A stretch of DNA of 64,000 nt from Inediibacterium massiliense (lineage in GTDB: Bacteria; Bacillota; Clostridia; Peptostreptococcales; Thermotaleaceae), in contig NZ_LN876587.1 of the NCBI RefSeq assembly GCF_001282725.1, positions 1,173,695 through 1,237,694 of the forward strand, written 5' to 3'. The notes under the pieces were generated by a model. It worked only from the letters and a program-made list of their open reading frames with translations. It did no database searches and was not told the origin of the DNA. A program made the position numbers and the translations under genes. Shown piece by piece: positions 43,548 to 53,900 of the stretch. Every line of letters begins with the position of its first letter. Position 1 is the stretch's first letter.

Positions 43548-44309
43548 TTATAATTGAATATCCCATTTTTTTACTTTTTTCATCAAATCAAATCTTGTCA
43601 AATCAAAGTGAATAGGTGTAATAGCTATATAATTGTTTTCTATGCTATATGTATCTGTTCCCTCTTCGTTTTTTTCATCTACTAGCTCTCCACCTAACCA
43701 ATAATAAGCTTCTCCCCAAGGATCTTTTCTTTCAATAAATGTATTATTATATTTTCTAACTCCTAATGTGGAAATATGTACTCCTTTTATTTCTTCTTTT
43801 GTACAATTCGGAACATTCACATTAAGCAATGTATCTGGTGGTAATTTGTTTTCTATCAATTTTTTTGCTATCTTGGTAGAAAATTCAGCAGCACAATTAT
43901 AATCAAGATCTTTAAAAGATGCTAAAGATATAGCCACAGAAGGATATCCTAAAATTGCTCCTTCAATAGCTGCTGATACTGTTCCAGAATACAAAACATC
44001 TGTTCCTAAATTAGGTCCTTTATTAATTCCTGAAAAAACCATATCTATTTTTTCTTTAATCAATCCTTGGATTCCAATTTTTACACAATCTGCTGGTGTT
44101 CCACTCACTGCCCAGGCATCAAAATCTTCATCAAAAAATTTCACTTTTTCTGCTCGAATAGGTTCATGCATGGTAATAGCATGTCCTGTAGCACTTCTTT
44201 GTCTATTTGGAGCTACAACATAAACCTTTCCTACTTTAGATAATGCACAAGCTAAACTATATATTCCTGGTGCAAAAATACCATCATCATTTGTCACTAA
44301 TATATTCAA
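43548..44309 (-). CDS. surE: 5'/3'-nucleotidase SurE
   Basis: Phosphatase of 253 aa acting on nucleoside monophosphates. The metal-binding start is MNILVTNDDGIFAPG, followed by PNRQRSATGHAITM, VSGTPADCVKIG and SGINKGPNLGTDVLYSGTVS. The start is a TTG at 44309, since GGAGGT lies 7 bases upstream and family proteins begin with MNILVTNDDG; an ATG at 44324 overlaps that site. Divergent from the 212-aa gene. Confidence 0.94.
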   Translation of the reverse strand: MNILVTNDDGIFAPGIYSLACALSKVGKVYVVAPNRQRSATGHAITMHEPIRAEKVKFFDEDFDAWAVSGTPADCVKIGIQGLIKEKIDMVFSGINKGPNLGTDVLYSGTVSAAIEGAILGYPSVAISLASFKDLDYNCAAEFSTKIAKKLIENKLPPDTLLNVNVPNCTKEEIKGVHISTLGVRKYNNTFIERKDPWGEAYYWLGGELVDEKNEEGTDTYSIENNYIAITPIHFDLTRFDLMKKVKKWDIQL

Positions 44310-44403
44310 ATTTATTACCTCCATTTACATAGAATTCTTATTATAGTAATTTGTCATATAACCAATACTATGAGTATAACATTTTTTATAAGGAGTGATT
44401 GTA

Positions 44404-45042
44404 TTGATTCAAATTGACGACTCAGGAAGCGGAAGTTTAATTGGCGGTACTTGTATTGGTGCTATGCGTAAAGAAACAAAAGAATATGCCTTTGATATTA
44501 TTCCTCTACAATTTTATCACGATCATGCTTTTGAAAAAAAATTATATTTAAATTATGTAATCACTATCATCAAAGATTTGTTTGATAAACTAGAAGTAAG
44601 TAAAAATGAAGAAATAGAAGTATGTAGAGGATATATGTTTGACGAACTTAGGATTTACTTAAAAGAAGAAGGTTATCATTTTCATAATACTATTATTGAA
44701 GATCCTCTACAATCACAAATTGAAAAAACCTTTGAAGAATATACAATTTCCTTAGGTCTTCCTCCACAGTTTTTAAATTATACCAAATACCCTTTTCATT
44801 TTCATCGCCTTTTAAGATGGGTATATGCCGATTATGAAAATCGGTGTTCTCTTTGTAAAACCGGTTGGAAAAGTTGGAAAAAGTATGGAAACCTAGATCT
44901 TGAAATCGAAGAAACTCATTTGGATCATTCTAAATATAGATGCTTAAAATGTTTTCAAAAAATAGAAAACAATTCTCATGTAAAGGTATTAAAATATCAT
45001 AGCAATAAACCAAATATCATCTACCTTCATATGAATTGTTAA
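44404..45042 (+). CDS. Conserved hypothetical protein with paired CxxC motifs
   Basis: Protein of 212 aa. The N-terminus IQIDDSGSGSLIGGTCIG has the look of an RNase H-like first strand with an acidic residue, but a full catalytic set is not evident. The C-terminal part has CSLC and CLKC about 45 residues apart, a possible zinc site. AGGAG lies 8 bases before a TTG at 44404, which I prefer to the GTG at 44395. It is divergent from surE and convergent with the methyltransferase gene. I recall similar clostridial proteins but no assigned function. Confidence 0.7.
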   Translation: MIQIDDSGSGSLIGGTCIGAMRKETKEYAFDIIPLQFYHDHAFEKKLYLNYVITIIKDLFDKLEVSKNEEIEVCRGYMFDELRIYLKEEGYHFHNTIIEDPLQSQIEKTFEEYTISLGLPPQFLNYTKYPFHFHRLLRWVYADYENRCSLCKTGWKSWKKYGNLDLEIEETHLDHSKYRCLKCFQKIENNSHVKVLKYHSNKPNIIYLHMNC

Positions 45043-45045
45043 AAT

Positions 45046-45612
45046 TTATTTTTTGATAATCCCTAAAATCATTGGAGGTTTTTTGTTTTGGTTTGTATAA
45101 CTAATTTCAAATACATGATATGTAGTAGAATCAAGATTTTTTGTAAATTTTAGTATTCTTTCCTTTTCTACTTCTCCTTCTTCATGCCCTGGATAAATAA
45201 CCATTATAGTCAGCCCTTCTTTTTTTAATAATGTTAAAGATTTTTGAAGAGCTGATATGGTTGTATGAGCCTTTGTAACAATTTCATGATCTCCCTTTGG
45301 AAGATATCCTAAATTAAAAATAATAGCACAAACCTCTTCTTTGATATACTGATCCATATTTTCATGTCCATCTTGAATCAGACAAACATTTTCAATTTTA
45401 TTTTCTTGCAACAATCTTTTTGTATTCTCAATAGCCAAATCTTGTATATCAAAAGAAAATACTCTTCCATCTTCTCCAACCATATTAGCTAAAAAAAGAG
45501 TATCATGTCCATTTCCCATAGTAGCATCTACTACTACATCTCCTTTATGGATGATATCTTTTAAAATTTCTTGTGCAAAATTTGTCGGTCTTGTTAGTGT
45601 TTTGATATTCAT
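45046..45612 (-). CDS. YtqB/MnmM-like SAM-dependent methyltransferase
   Basis: Class I methyltransferase of 188 aa. Motif I is VVVDATMGNGHDTLFLA and the acidic residue after beta2 is in VFSFDIQDLAI. CAIIFNLGYLPKGDHEI and MVIYPGHEEGE match the YtqB family, which in Bacillus is MnmM, completing mnm5 tRNA wobble modification. The ATG at 45612 with GAGGTGG upstream is chosen; the frame reads further upstream to 45696 but would overlap the GNAT gene. Confidence 0.85.
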   Translation of the reverse strand: MNIKTLTRPTNFAQEILKDIIHKGDVVVDATMGNGHDTLFLANMVGEDGRVFSFDIQDLAIENTKRLLQENKIENVCLIQDGHENMDQYIKEEVCAIIFNLGYLPKGDHEIVTKAHTTISALQKSLTLLKKEGLTIMVIYPGHEEGEVEKERILKFTKNLDSTTYHVFEISYTNQNKKPPMILGIIKK

Positions 45613-45622
45613 TTTGCCACCT

Positions 45623-46033
45623 CTATTTCTTATGTTTGCATCCTTGTAAAAAATAATCTGGTAAAGTAACAAATAATAAATTTTTATCTGCATCATCTTT
45701 TTTAAATCTTAATTTTTCAAAAAAAGAAGCATACTCCTTTGGATTTACATATACTTTTTGAATACCTTTGTAATTTGCTAAATTTAAAACAGATTTTACA
45801 ATAGCATCTCCTAAATATTCATTTTGTCTCTCTTTTTTTACTACTACAAATGAAAGGCTGCATTGATTTTCTTGATAATTAAACCCTCCTGCTCCAACAG
45901 GTATTTCATTATCATAGGCAATCATACAATTTGAAATATCTTTTTTTATATCTTCTAGATCTATGTCATACAAACCTACTAATTGTTCAATCACTTGTAT
46001 TTCATTCTCTGTAGCTGGTTTGATTTCTAACAT
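45623..46033 (-). CDS. Small GNAT-family acetyltransferase
   Basis: Protein of 136 aa with a GNAT-like pattern: IKPATENEIQVIEQLV at the start, VGAGGFNYQENQCSLSFVVV in the core, and YASFFEKLRFKKDD near the end. The acetyl-CoA loop (KKERQNEYLGDAIVKSVL) is less typical than usual, so activity is uncertain. It lies between the RluB-type and methyltransferase genes on the same strand with about 10-base gaps. Confidence 0.8.
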   Translation of the reverse strand: MLEIKPATENEIQVIEQLVGLYDIDLEDIKKDISNCMIAYDNEIPVGAGGFNYQENQCSLSFVVVKKERQNEYLGDAIVKSVLNLANYKGIQKVYVNPKEYASFFEKLRFKKDDADKNLLFVTLPDYFLQGCKHKK

Positions 46034-46043
46034 TTTATCCCCC

Positions 46044-46751
46044 CTAACTATTTTTTAAATAATTCACTTCTTCCTTTGTAAGGTTTCTCCATTTGCCTTC
46101 TTCTAAATCATTCATTTTGATTTCTCCTATAGAAACTCTTTTTAATGCTACAACAGGATGATTAATTTGATCAAACATTCTTCTGATTTGTCTATTCTTT
46201 CCTTCATGAATCATTACTCTTGTTGTACAAAAGACTCTACTCTGTTTGATCATTTCAATATGGGCAGGGGCTGTTATATATCCTCCTATGTCTACACCAT
46301 TTTTAAACTTCTTCAATTCTTCTTTTGTGGGTACTCCTTTTATTTTAGCAATATATGTTTTTTTTACTTCATGCTTTGGATGCGTAAGATGATATGTAAA
46401 ATCTCCATCATTCGTTAAAAGTAAAAGTCCTGAAGTATCAAAGTCAAGTCTTCCTACAGGATAAATCCTTTCATTTATATCTTTTACTAAATCAAGTACT
46501 GTAGGTCTACCAAATTCATCAGATACAGTAGTTACATATCCTTTTGGTTTGTTTAACATTATGTATACATTTTTTTGTTCTAACTCAATAAAATTCCCGT
46601 CTACATATATTTTATCCTTTGTAGGCTCAATTTCAACTCCCATATCCTTTACAACTTGATCGTTTACTTTTACTCTTCCTTCTTTTATCATTTCTTCTGC
46701 TTTTCTTCTAGATGCAATTCCTGCATGAGCAATATATTTTTGTAGTCTCAT
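46044..46751 (-). CDS. rluB: RluB/RsuA-type pseudouridine synthase
   Basis: Enzyme of 235 aa. An S4 RNA-binding domain (LQKYIAHAGIASRRKAEEMI) is followed by the catalytic motif VGRLDFDTSGLLLLTNDGDF containing the essential aspartate, and the C-terminal EGKNRQIRRMFDQINHPV. Family members modify 23S rRNA near position 2605 (RluB) or 16S rRNA (RsuA); RluB is the usual Firmicute assignment. First gene of a three-gene minus-strand run. Confidence 0.93.
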   Translation of the reverse strand: MRLQKYIAHAGIASRRKAEEMIKEGRVKVNDQVVKDMGVEIEPTKDKIYVDGNFIELEQKNVYIMLNKPKGYVTTVSDEFGRPTVLDLVKDINERIYPVGRLDFDTSGLLLLTNDGDFTYHLTHPKHEVKKTYIAKIKGVPTKEELKKFKNGVDIGGYITAPAHIEMIKQSRVFCTTRVMIHEGKNRQIRRMFDQINHPVVALKRVSIGEIKMNDLEEGKWRNLTKEEVNYLKNS

Positions 46752-46839
46752 TTTTTGTCTCCTTTATCATATGTACATATCTATTATATATTCTATACCA
46801 TATTTTGTTCAAATATATTTCATTTTTATCTCTATAGAA

Positions 46840-46878
46840 AAAAGCTAAAGATTTTTTCAGATATAATCCTTAGCTTTT
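46840..46878 (-). terminator. Terminator-like hairpin in a divergent spacer
   Basis: AAAAGCTAAAGATT (46840-46853) pairs with AATCCTTAGCTTTT (46865-46878), with one imperfect pair. The T run is on the minus-strand side, but no gene ends there: it lies upstream of rluB and upstream of the 99-aa gene. It may be the terminator of a lost gene or an attenuator of rluB. Confidence 0.5.
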
Positions 46879-47013
46879 GAATGCTCAATACAGTTCAAAA
46901 AGATATTAGAAAAATATGACTAGAACAAATGATATTAATATAGACAATTATAGGTTGTTTTTATAATATATACATATACACAATATGTATAATTTCATTA
47001 AAGGAGTCTTATT

Positions 47014-47313
47014 ATGAAAGCAAAAAAAATATTAGGCCTGTTTTTATTAATATTAATCCCATTTTCAATTGTATTCTCTTTCAAATTTCCTAATGGCTTT
47101 GTATTAGGCGAAGTTATTTTAAAAAATATAGGAATATCTATATATTCTAATCTAAACACTGGATTGTATTTTCCTGGAATATTGGCTTTAATCTTTTTAG
47201 CAACAGGTTGGATAGGATCTAGTAAATTGCTAAAAAATAAATACCCTAAATTAGTTAAAAATCTCTTTTGGTTTATATTCATTTTTTTAATTTTACTAAA
47301 ATCTATGAATTGA
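47014..47313 (+). CDS. 99-aa membrane protein, unknown
   Basis: Three predicted helices (about residues 5-24, 48-67 and 79-95). AAAGGAG lies 8 bases before the ATG. It is a lone plus-strand gene between rluB and the two-component genes. No family recognised. Confidence 0.6.
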   Translation: MKAKKILGLFLLILIPFSIVFSFKFPNGFVLGEVILKNIGISIYSNLNTGLYFPGILALIFLATGWIGSSKLLKNKYPKLVKNLFWFIFIFLILLKSMN

Positions 47314-47424
47314 ATTAGTCTAAAAATATGTAAATGTCTTGTATTATAGCAAAAATCATTTCATTAATTAACACTATATTCATATAGTGAACCATTCTCA
47401 GCTAAGTATTCTTCAAACAAAAAA

Positions 47425-47462
47425 AGCAAAGCAGATTCATACAGACCGAAATCTACTTTGCT
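47425..47462 (-). terminator. Terminator of the RND two-component genes
   Basis: AGCAAAGCAGATT (47425-47437) pairs with AATCTACTTTGCT (47450-47462) with one mismatch, followed by TTTTTTTG on the minus strand. Confidence 0.8.
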
Positions 47463-47483
47463 CCTAAATGCATTAATGCCTCT

Positions 47484-48704
47484 CTACTTTTCCATAGGAA
47501 AAACGACTGTAAACTCTGTTCCTTTCCCTACATCACTTACAACATGAATCTTTCCATTATGTTCATTGATAATACATTTTGCAATGGCTAAACCTAATCC
47601 TGAACCTCCATAGTTCCTTGAGCGTGATTTATCAACTCTATAAAATCTATCAAAAATATGGTTTAGACATTCCTTTGGAATCCCTTCCCCAGTATCTTTG
47701 ACGGATAGTTGGAATGTGTTTATACCAATATCCAATCTTAATTCGATGATTCCTCCCCTATTTGTATACTTTATTGCATTGTCCAATAATATAGTTATCA
47801 GTTGCTTGATTTTAAACTCATTTCCCCAAAAGGTCACATCTTCTTTATTATGCAAAATTAATTCTAATCCTTTTTTCTGAGCAAGGGGCATAAAAGTATC
47901 TTTTACTTTGCATAAAAGACCACTTAGATCAAAAGGTTCTTTAAACCATTCATCATCTTTCGCATCTGATCTTGCTAAAAACAACAAATCATCAATAAGT
48001 TTTTTTAACCGCTCTAACTCACTTTGAACATTTATAAGCCACTTACTTTGACTAGCAACAGTTTCATTTTCATTTTCCATTACTATTTCTAAATTTGAAG
48101 TTACTACTGCAAGAGGGGTGCGAAGCTCATGGGATGCATCTGCCACAAAGGTATTTTGTTTTTCCCAAGAAACTCTAACTGGCTTAATGGCTTTGTTGGC
48201 AAGAAAAAGACTTATGAAAAAAACTAGTGCTAAACTGATTAACCCTATATATATAGAAATCCGAATAAGCCATTTGAAAATGTCTTTCTCCCTGCTATTA
48301 TCAAGAAATACCATAATCAATCCGTATTCCTTTGGAACCTTTAAAAATTTTAGCCTATAATTGTTATTTTCAATATTACCATTCTTACTTTCTTTTCTTA
48401 GAACAATTTCTTTTAATTCTTCAACATCTTCTTTTGAAATAAAAAATTCTGAAGAATGCTCTATAATTTCTCCTGATGTATTTACCTTGATAAAAAAGCT
48501 TCCTAAAGCTACTTTTCTTCCATCAGGTGTACTAATTGAAGGGAATAAATGCTCTTCTTGTGCAATAGTATTCATCAACATATATGATTGCTGATTCATT
48601 CCGTGTTGCATCATAAAATATAGTCCAGAAAAAATGATGAGCAGTACAATAGTTAATAAAATAACATTAATTGAAATAAGTTTCATTTTTAGTTTTTGAA
48701 ACAT
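47484..48704 (-). CDS. Sensor histidine kinase divergent from the RND pump
   Basis: Kinase of 406 aa with two membrane helices (about residues 7-29 and 148-172) enclosing an extracytoplasmic sensor of about 115 residues. The phospho-acceptor is in FVADASHELRTPLAVV and the ATPase motifs are LLDNAIKYTNRGG, VKDTGEGIP and GGSGLGLAIAK. It is encoded 1 base after its response regulator. It probably senses membrane stress or a compound expelled by the divergent pump. Confidence 0.93.
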   Translation of the reverse strand: MFQKLKMKLISINVILLTIVLLIIFSGLYFMMQHGMNQQSYMLMNTIAQEEHLFPSISTPDGRKVALGSFFIKVNTSGEIIEHSSEFFISKEDVEELKEIVLRKESKNGNIENNNYRLKFLKVPKEYGLIMVFLDNSREKDIFKWLIRISIYIGLISLALVFFISLFLANKAIKPVRVSWEKQNTFVADASHELRTPLAVVTSNLEIVMENENETVASQSKWLINVQSELERLKKLIDDLLFLARSDAKDDEWFKEPFDLSGLLCKVKDTFMPLAQKKGLELILHNKEDVTFWGNEFKIKQLITILLDNAIKYTNRGGIIELRLDIGINTFQLSVKDTGEGIPKECLNHIFDRFYRVDKSRSRNYGGSGLGLAIAKCIINEHNGKIHVVSDVGKGTEFTVVFPMEK

Positions 48705-48705
48705 G

Positions 48706-49383
48706 TTAATTTATCTCCTTCACACAATAGCCTCTTCCCCTGAAGGTTTCAATAATGACGTTGCAGTTTAATAATGCAAGCTTCTTTCTAAGATAAGAAA
48801 GATATACTTCAATATTATTAAGTTCTATGTCCGATTGGAAACCCCATATTTTTTCCAACAATTGTTCCTTTGTAACAACCATATTTTTATTTTTAATAAG
48901 TATTTCAAAAATCTGTGACTCTTTTGATGAAAGCTTTGTTATTTTGCCATCTATATTTATTTCCCCTTTTAAAGTATTAAATATTATGTTTCCGATTTTT
49001 ATTTCTTCGTTTATAATTGTTTCTGTTTGTCTTCTTCCTAAAGCTCTTACTCTTGCTAATAGTTCTTGGTTTGAGAAAGGCTTTATTACATAATCGTCTG
49101 CTCCGCTGTTTAAACCTTCAACTCTGTCTTTGATGGCATCCTTTGCAGTTAATATAAGTACAGGCGTTGTAATTCTTTGGCTTCTTATTGCCTTTAAAAC
49201 TTCAACTCCTTCCTTTCCAGGCAACATCCTATCTAGAATAATAATATTATAAATCCCTGTTTCAGCCATTTCCTGACCTGTTATACCATCAAAAGCTGTA
49301 TCAACTATATAATTATTCTTTTTCAAAATATATTCAAGAGCTTCAGAGAGACGTAATTCATCCTCAACAAGCAATATTCTCAT
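48706..49383 (-). CDS. OmpR-family response regulator divergent from the RND pump
   Basis: Regulator of 225 aa. Receiver residues are visible (ILLVEDELRL, D in IIILDRMLPGKEG, KPFSNQELLARV), followed by a winged helix (LSSKESQIFEILI, NNIEVYLSYLRKKL). A TATAAT about 45 bases upstream of its ATG is a likely -10. The divergent spacer to the pump has several TTAAG words that could be its binding sites. Confidence 0.93.
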   Translation of the reverse strand: MRILLVEDELRLSEALEYILKKNNYIVDTAFDGITGQEMAETGIYNIIILDRMLPGKEGVEVLKAIRSQRITTPVLILTAKDAIKDRVEGLNSGADDYVIKPFSNQELLARVRALGRRQTETIINEEIKIGNIIFNTLKGEINIDGKITKLSSKESQIFEILIKNKNMVVTKEQLLEKIWGFQSDIELNNIEVYLSYLRKKLALLNCNVIIETFRGRGYCVKEIN

Positions 49384-49611
49384 TTTTTCACCGCTTTCCT
49401 TATTTTATGACTTTATTATACATGATTAACCTTAAGAGTAGCTTAATAAATTATTTATCATTTTTTAAGGAAAGATTAAGCTTACTGATTTAATATAGAC
49501 TTTGTAGCTCATTTTAATGAAGGATATCTATCTAAAATAGTACCTAAAGTTGATGATTTACAATTGCTTTTATATAGCAAAAACGTACAAATATATTTTG
49601 GAGGTATGGAT
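49384..49611. promoter_or_regulatory. Divergent promoter region of the RND pump and its two-component genes
   Basis: About 230 bp with repeated TTAAG/CTTAA words between 49420 and 49490 and a TATAAT on the minus strand near 49420. Likely contains operator sites for the response regulator. A pump promoter could not be fixed. Confidence 0.35.
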
Positions 49612-50880
49612 ATGAAGGTTATTAAAAATAAGAAATCCATTTATCTAATTATGGCCGCTGTTGTAGTTGTAATTGCTGTCCTTGGGATTGTAAACAACAA
49701 AAAAGTAAGTTCTGCTGATATGAAGGAATCAGCCGTTTCTACCAGTGTTGAAACCCAGAAAATAGCTCCTAAATCTATTGAAGAATATATCAATGTATCT
49801 TCAAAGGTAGCTGGAAATAATGAAATATCTGTCATCCCTGAGGTAAGCGGTACAGTAAAAAATGTATATGTCAATCTAGGAGATACGGTAAAAGCTGGGG
49901 ATGTTTTATTTGAAATAGATGATACAAATCTAAAATTACAAGTAAAACAAGCAGCAGCTTCTCTTGCTTCCGCACAGGCAAGTTATGAAATGAATGTGGG
50001 AGCAACTCTTCAAAATCAGGTAATGCAGCAGCAAGCTTCTGTGGATTCATATGAAATCCAGTATAATGACTTAATCAAAGACCTTGAAAAGACTAAAATT
50101 TTATATGAGTCTGGAGCCGTATCAAAGCATGAATTGGATACTTTACAGTCTAGTACGGATAAAATGAAGCTTCAGCTTGATACTGCAAGAGAAAATTTGA
50201 AACTAACCAAGGAAAAAATTATAGATGGAACAAAAAAGACAGGGCAAGCATCTATAGCTCAAGCTCAGATAGCATTAGAAATAGCCCAAACTCAACTAGA
50301 AAAAACAAAAGTAAAAGCAGAAATTGATGGAGTAATTAGTACTTGCAATGTAACACTAGGATCAATAGTTTCAATGCAAAGTCCAGCTATGACTATTGTA
50401 AACACGGACAAACTCAAGTTTTCCTTTAATATATCAGACGATTATATAAACAAAGTTTTTGTAGGATCAAAAGCATATATCACCATATCATCAGCATCAG
50501 ATAAGCCTTATGAAGGTACGGTTACCTATATTTCTCCAGCAGCAAACAGTACGACAATGTTGTATCCAATAGAAGTGTATCTTGATAAACAAGACAATCA
50601 CATAAAATCTGGTATGTTTGCTTCTCTAAAACTTGTTGTAGATAAAAAGGAAAATAGTATTTCGGTTCCATTGAATGCAGTTATTAAAAAAGGTAGTGAA
50701 AATTTTGTTTATGTTGTTGATGGAAATAATATGGCACACAAAAGAATTGTTCAAACAGGAATAAAAAATGATGTGAATATAGAAATAATAGATGGAGTAA
50801 AAATAGGTGAATTAGTAGTTGTGAAAGGTCAAAGCTTCGTCTCAGATGGAAACAAAGTAAATATTACGGCCAAGAATTGA
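49612..50880 (+). CDS. RND efflux adaptor protein (MFP/HlyD family)
   Basis: Adaptor of 422 aa with an N-terminal membrane anchor (about residues 9-27). The lipoyl-like barrel half VYVNLGDTVKAGDVLFEIDD is followed by a coiled-coil hairpin (about 110-215), the second lipoyl half VKAEIDGVISTCNVTLGSIV, then beta-barrel and membrane-proximal domains. The ATG at 49612 is chosen because GGAGG lies 7 bases upstream; earlier in-frame codons overlap it. It works with the RND transporter 31 bases downstream. As in other Gram-positive bacteria there is no outer-membrane channel gene. Confidence 0.92.
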   Translation: MKVIKNKKSIYLIMAAVVVVIAVLGIVNNKKVSSADMKESAVSTSVETQKIAPKSIEEYINVSSKVAGNNEISVIPEVSGTVKNVYVNLGDTVKAGDVLFEIDDTNLKLQVKQAAASLASAQASYEMNVGATLQNQVMQQQASVDSYEIQYNDLIKDLEKTKILYESGAVSKHELDTLQSSTDKMKLQLDTARENLKLTKEKIIDGTKKTGQASIAQAQIALEIAQTQLEKTKVKAEIDGVISTCNVTLGSIVSMQSPAMTIVNTDKLKFSFNISDDYINKVFVGSKAYITISSASDKPYEGTVTYISPAANSTTMLYPIEVYLDKQDNHIKSGMFASLKLVVDKKENSISVPLNAVIKKGSENFVYVVDGNNMAHKRIVQTGIKNDVNIEIIDGVKIGELVVVKGQSFVSDGNKVNITAKN

Positions 50881-50911
50881 GATTCCTACGAACAGAAAGG
50901 ACTGATAAAAA

Positions 50912-53900
50912 ATGGATTTTGCAAAAATTTCAATTAAAAGGCCTGTAACAATATTTGTAGCAATGGCAATCGTACTGATTCTTGGAGTAGTTTCTATAAG
51001 TAAAATGCAGATGGCTCTGACACCTGACGTAGATATGCCTATTGCAGTTATTATGACCCAATATTCAGGGGCAGGCCCAGAAGAAGTAGAAAACCTCGTT
51101 ACAGAAGTTATAGAAGGTGCTGTAGCAAATGTAGAAAATATAGATTCTATTTCCTCCACATCTTCAGAAGGGGTATCTACAGTAATAGTACAATTTAATT
51201 ATGGAATAGATCTAGATAAGTCCATAAACTCTATACGGGATAAATTAGGTACAGTCAGTCACATGCTTCCAGATGATGCAAATTCTCCTACAATCATGAA
51301 ATTTGATATGAATTCTCAGCCTATAGCAAATATAGCTGTTACTTCTAAAAATATGGATAAAGATGCACTAAAAATATTTTCTGAAGATACGATACAACCT
51401 CGTATTGAAAGACAGCCAGGGGTTGCTTCTGTTGCTATTACTGGTGGTTATGAAAAAGAAATTAAAATCCAAATTGATCCTGAAAGAATGGAAGGACTTG
51501 GACTTACTATAGGAAATATTGGTCAAACATTAGCTTCTGAGAATACAAACCAAGCTGGGGGAAGTATTAAATATGGAGAAAATTCCCTTACTATAAGTAG
51601 TAAATTAAAAATGGAGAATATTGATGATATAAAGGCAACACCTATTAAGCTTTCTAGTGGAGCTGTTATTGGGTTGCAAGAAATCGCCGAAATAACAGAA
51701 GTGAATAAAGAAATTAAGTCTATCAGTCGTTATAATGGAGAAGAAAGTATCCTGATATCCGTAACAAAAGCCAGCGATGGAAATACAGTTACTACAGTAA
51801 ATGCAATTAAAAAAGAAATTGAAAAAATTTCTAAAGCATATAGTGATATTGATATAGATATAGTAAATGAATCTGGAAGTGTCATTGAAAATTCTGTAAA
51901 TAACGTAATATCCAATATTTTCATTGGTGGAATACTTTCAATTCTAATACTTTTTATTTTCTTAAAAAATGTGAGTCTGACTGGAGTTATCGCTGTTTCT
52001 ATGCCATTATCTGTTATTGGTAGCTTTGTTTTACTCTATTTTTCTGGAACAACACTCAATATGATTTCACTGGGAGGTCTTTCAATCGGTGTGGGTATGC
52101 TTGTAGACAACTCAGTTGTAGTATTGGAAAATATATATAGATATAGAACGACAGAAAGTTTTAGTAAAATAGGAGGAACCTACAGGGGTACAAAAGAGGT
52201 AGCATTATCAGTAGCAGGCTCTACCCTTACAACAATAGCAGTTTTTATACCTTTTATCTTTGCAAGTGGTTTGCTATTAGAAATGATGATGGATCTTGCT
52301 TTTGCAGTAGTTTTTTCATTGATCATGTCACTTATAGTTGCGGTTACGGTTGTTCCTATGTTGAGTGCAAATTATGTAAATAACATACATAATAGTAGGG
52401 CTCCAAAACCTCTTAACTTTATTAATCATTTGCTAGATTCATTTGATAAATTTATCAAACATATCGGCAATATATATGAGAAAGCTCTTAACTGGTCTTT
52501 ACATCACAAGAAGAGAACCGTACTCATCATTGTTAGTATTTTTATAGCTTCACTTTTCTTGATGCCTTTTGTTGGCATTGAACTAATGCCTTCTTCGGAT
52601 GAAGGAACCTTTACTGTAAAGGTAGAAGCTCCTAAGGGTAGCAAGCTTGAGAGTGTAAATGAGCTTTCCTTAAAAAGTGAAGAAATACTAGAAAAAATAC
52701 CAGAAATAAAGTCAATGACCGTTTCAATGTCTGGCTCATCAGATGGTATGAATTCCTTAAGGGGTGGAGGAAGTGCAGAAAGTTCAATTACTGTTAAATT
52801 GATAGATAAAAAAGAAAGAAGCAAAAATATTGAACAAATTATGGAAGAAGTAAGAAATCTTACAAAGAATATTGCTGGAACAAAAATTGCAGTTTCCGCT
52901 TCTTCAAGTATGGGCTCTTTAGCAGGAGGAGGCGTTACAGTAGAAATTCATGGTGAAGATTTAGATACAATGAAAGAAATCAGCGATAAAATCCAGCAAC
53001 AAATGGCTAAGATACAGGGATTAAGACAGATAAAAAGCTCCCTAGAAGAACAAAACCAACAAGTTGCACTTAAAATAGACAAAGACAAAATAAGGCACTA
53101 TGGTCTTACGGGTTCACAAGTATCTTCACAGGTTAGAAATATCATTTCTGGACATACAGCAACAACTTTAAAGGTAGACGGATCAGAAATGGATATAAGA
53201 ATTGTATATCCAGAAAAATTCGTAACAACATTGACCAATCTTGGTGATATCAGAATTAGCACAGGAACAGGAGCATATATTCCCCTTTCTTCTATTGCTA
53301 ATATTACAATGGAGGACGTTCCATCATCTATCCAAAGATCTGATCAAACTCGTTATATAACAGTTACCAGTGATGTTTTTGGCCGTGCCTCTGGTAGTGT
53401 GGGAAATGAAGTACAGGATATCATCAATCAAATGACTTTTCCAGATGGCTATACTGTCTCCCTTGGAGGAGCTAATGAAATGATGGAAGAAACTTTCAGC
53501 TCACTTTTTCTAGTAATTATTTTGGCCATAATTCTTGTATACTTAGTTATGGCTGCACAATTTGAATCGCTGATCAATCCTTTTATCATTATGTTTACCA
53601 TCCCATTAGCCTTTACTGGTGCAATATTGTTACTTTTTATAACTGGAGAGTCCCTAAGCATGATGGCATTGATCGGTTGCCTAGTACTTGTAGGAATTGT
53701 TGTAAACAATGGTATTGTCCTTGTAGATTATATTAATATCTTGCGTGAAAGAGATGGATATGATTTAGAAGAAGCTATCTTAAAAGCTTGTCCTACAAGG
53801 CTTCGTCCTATACTTATGACCGCCATGACTACGATTCTTGGACAGTTGCCACTTATATTCTCTAATGGGTCAAATAGCGAAATGCTAAAGGGGATGGGTC

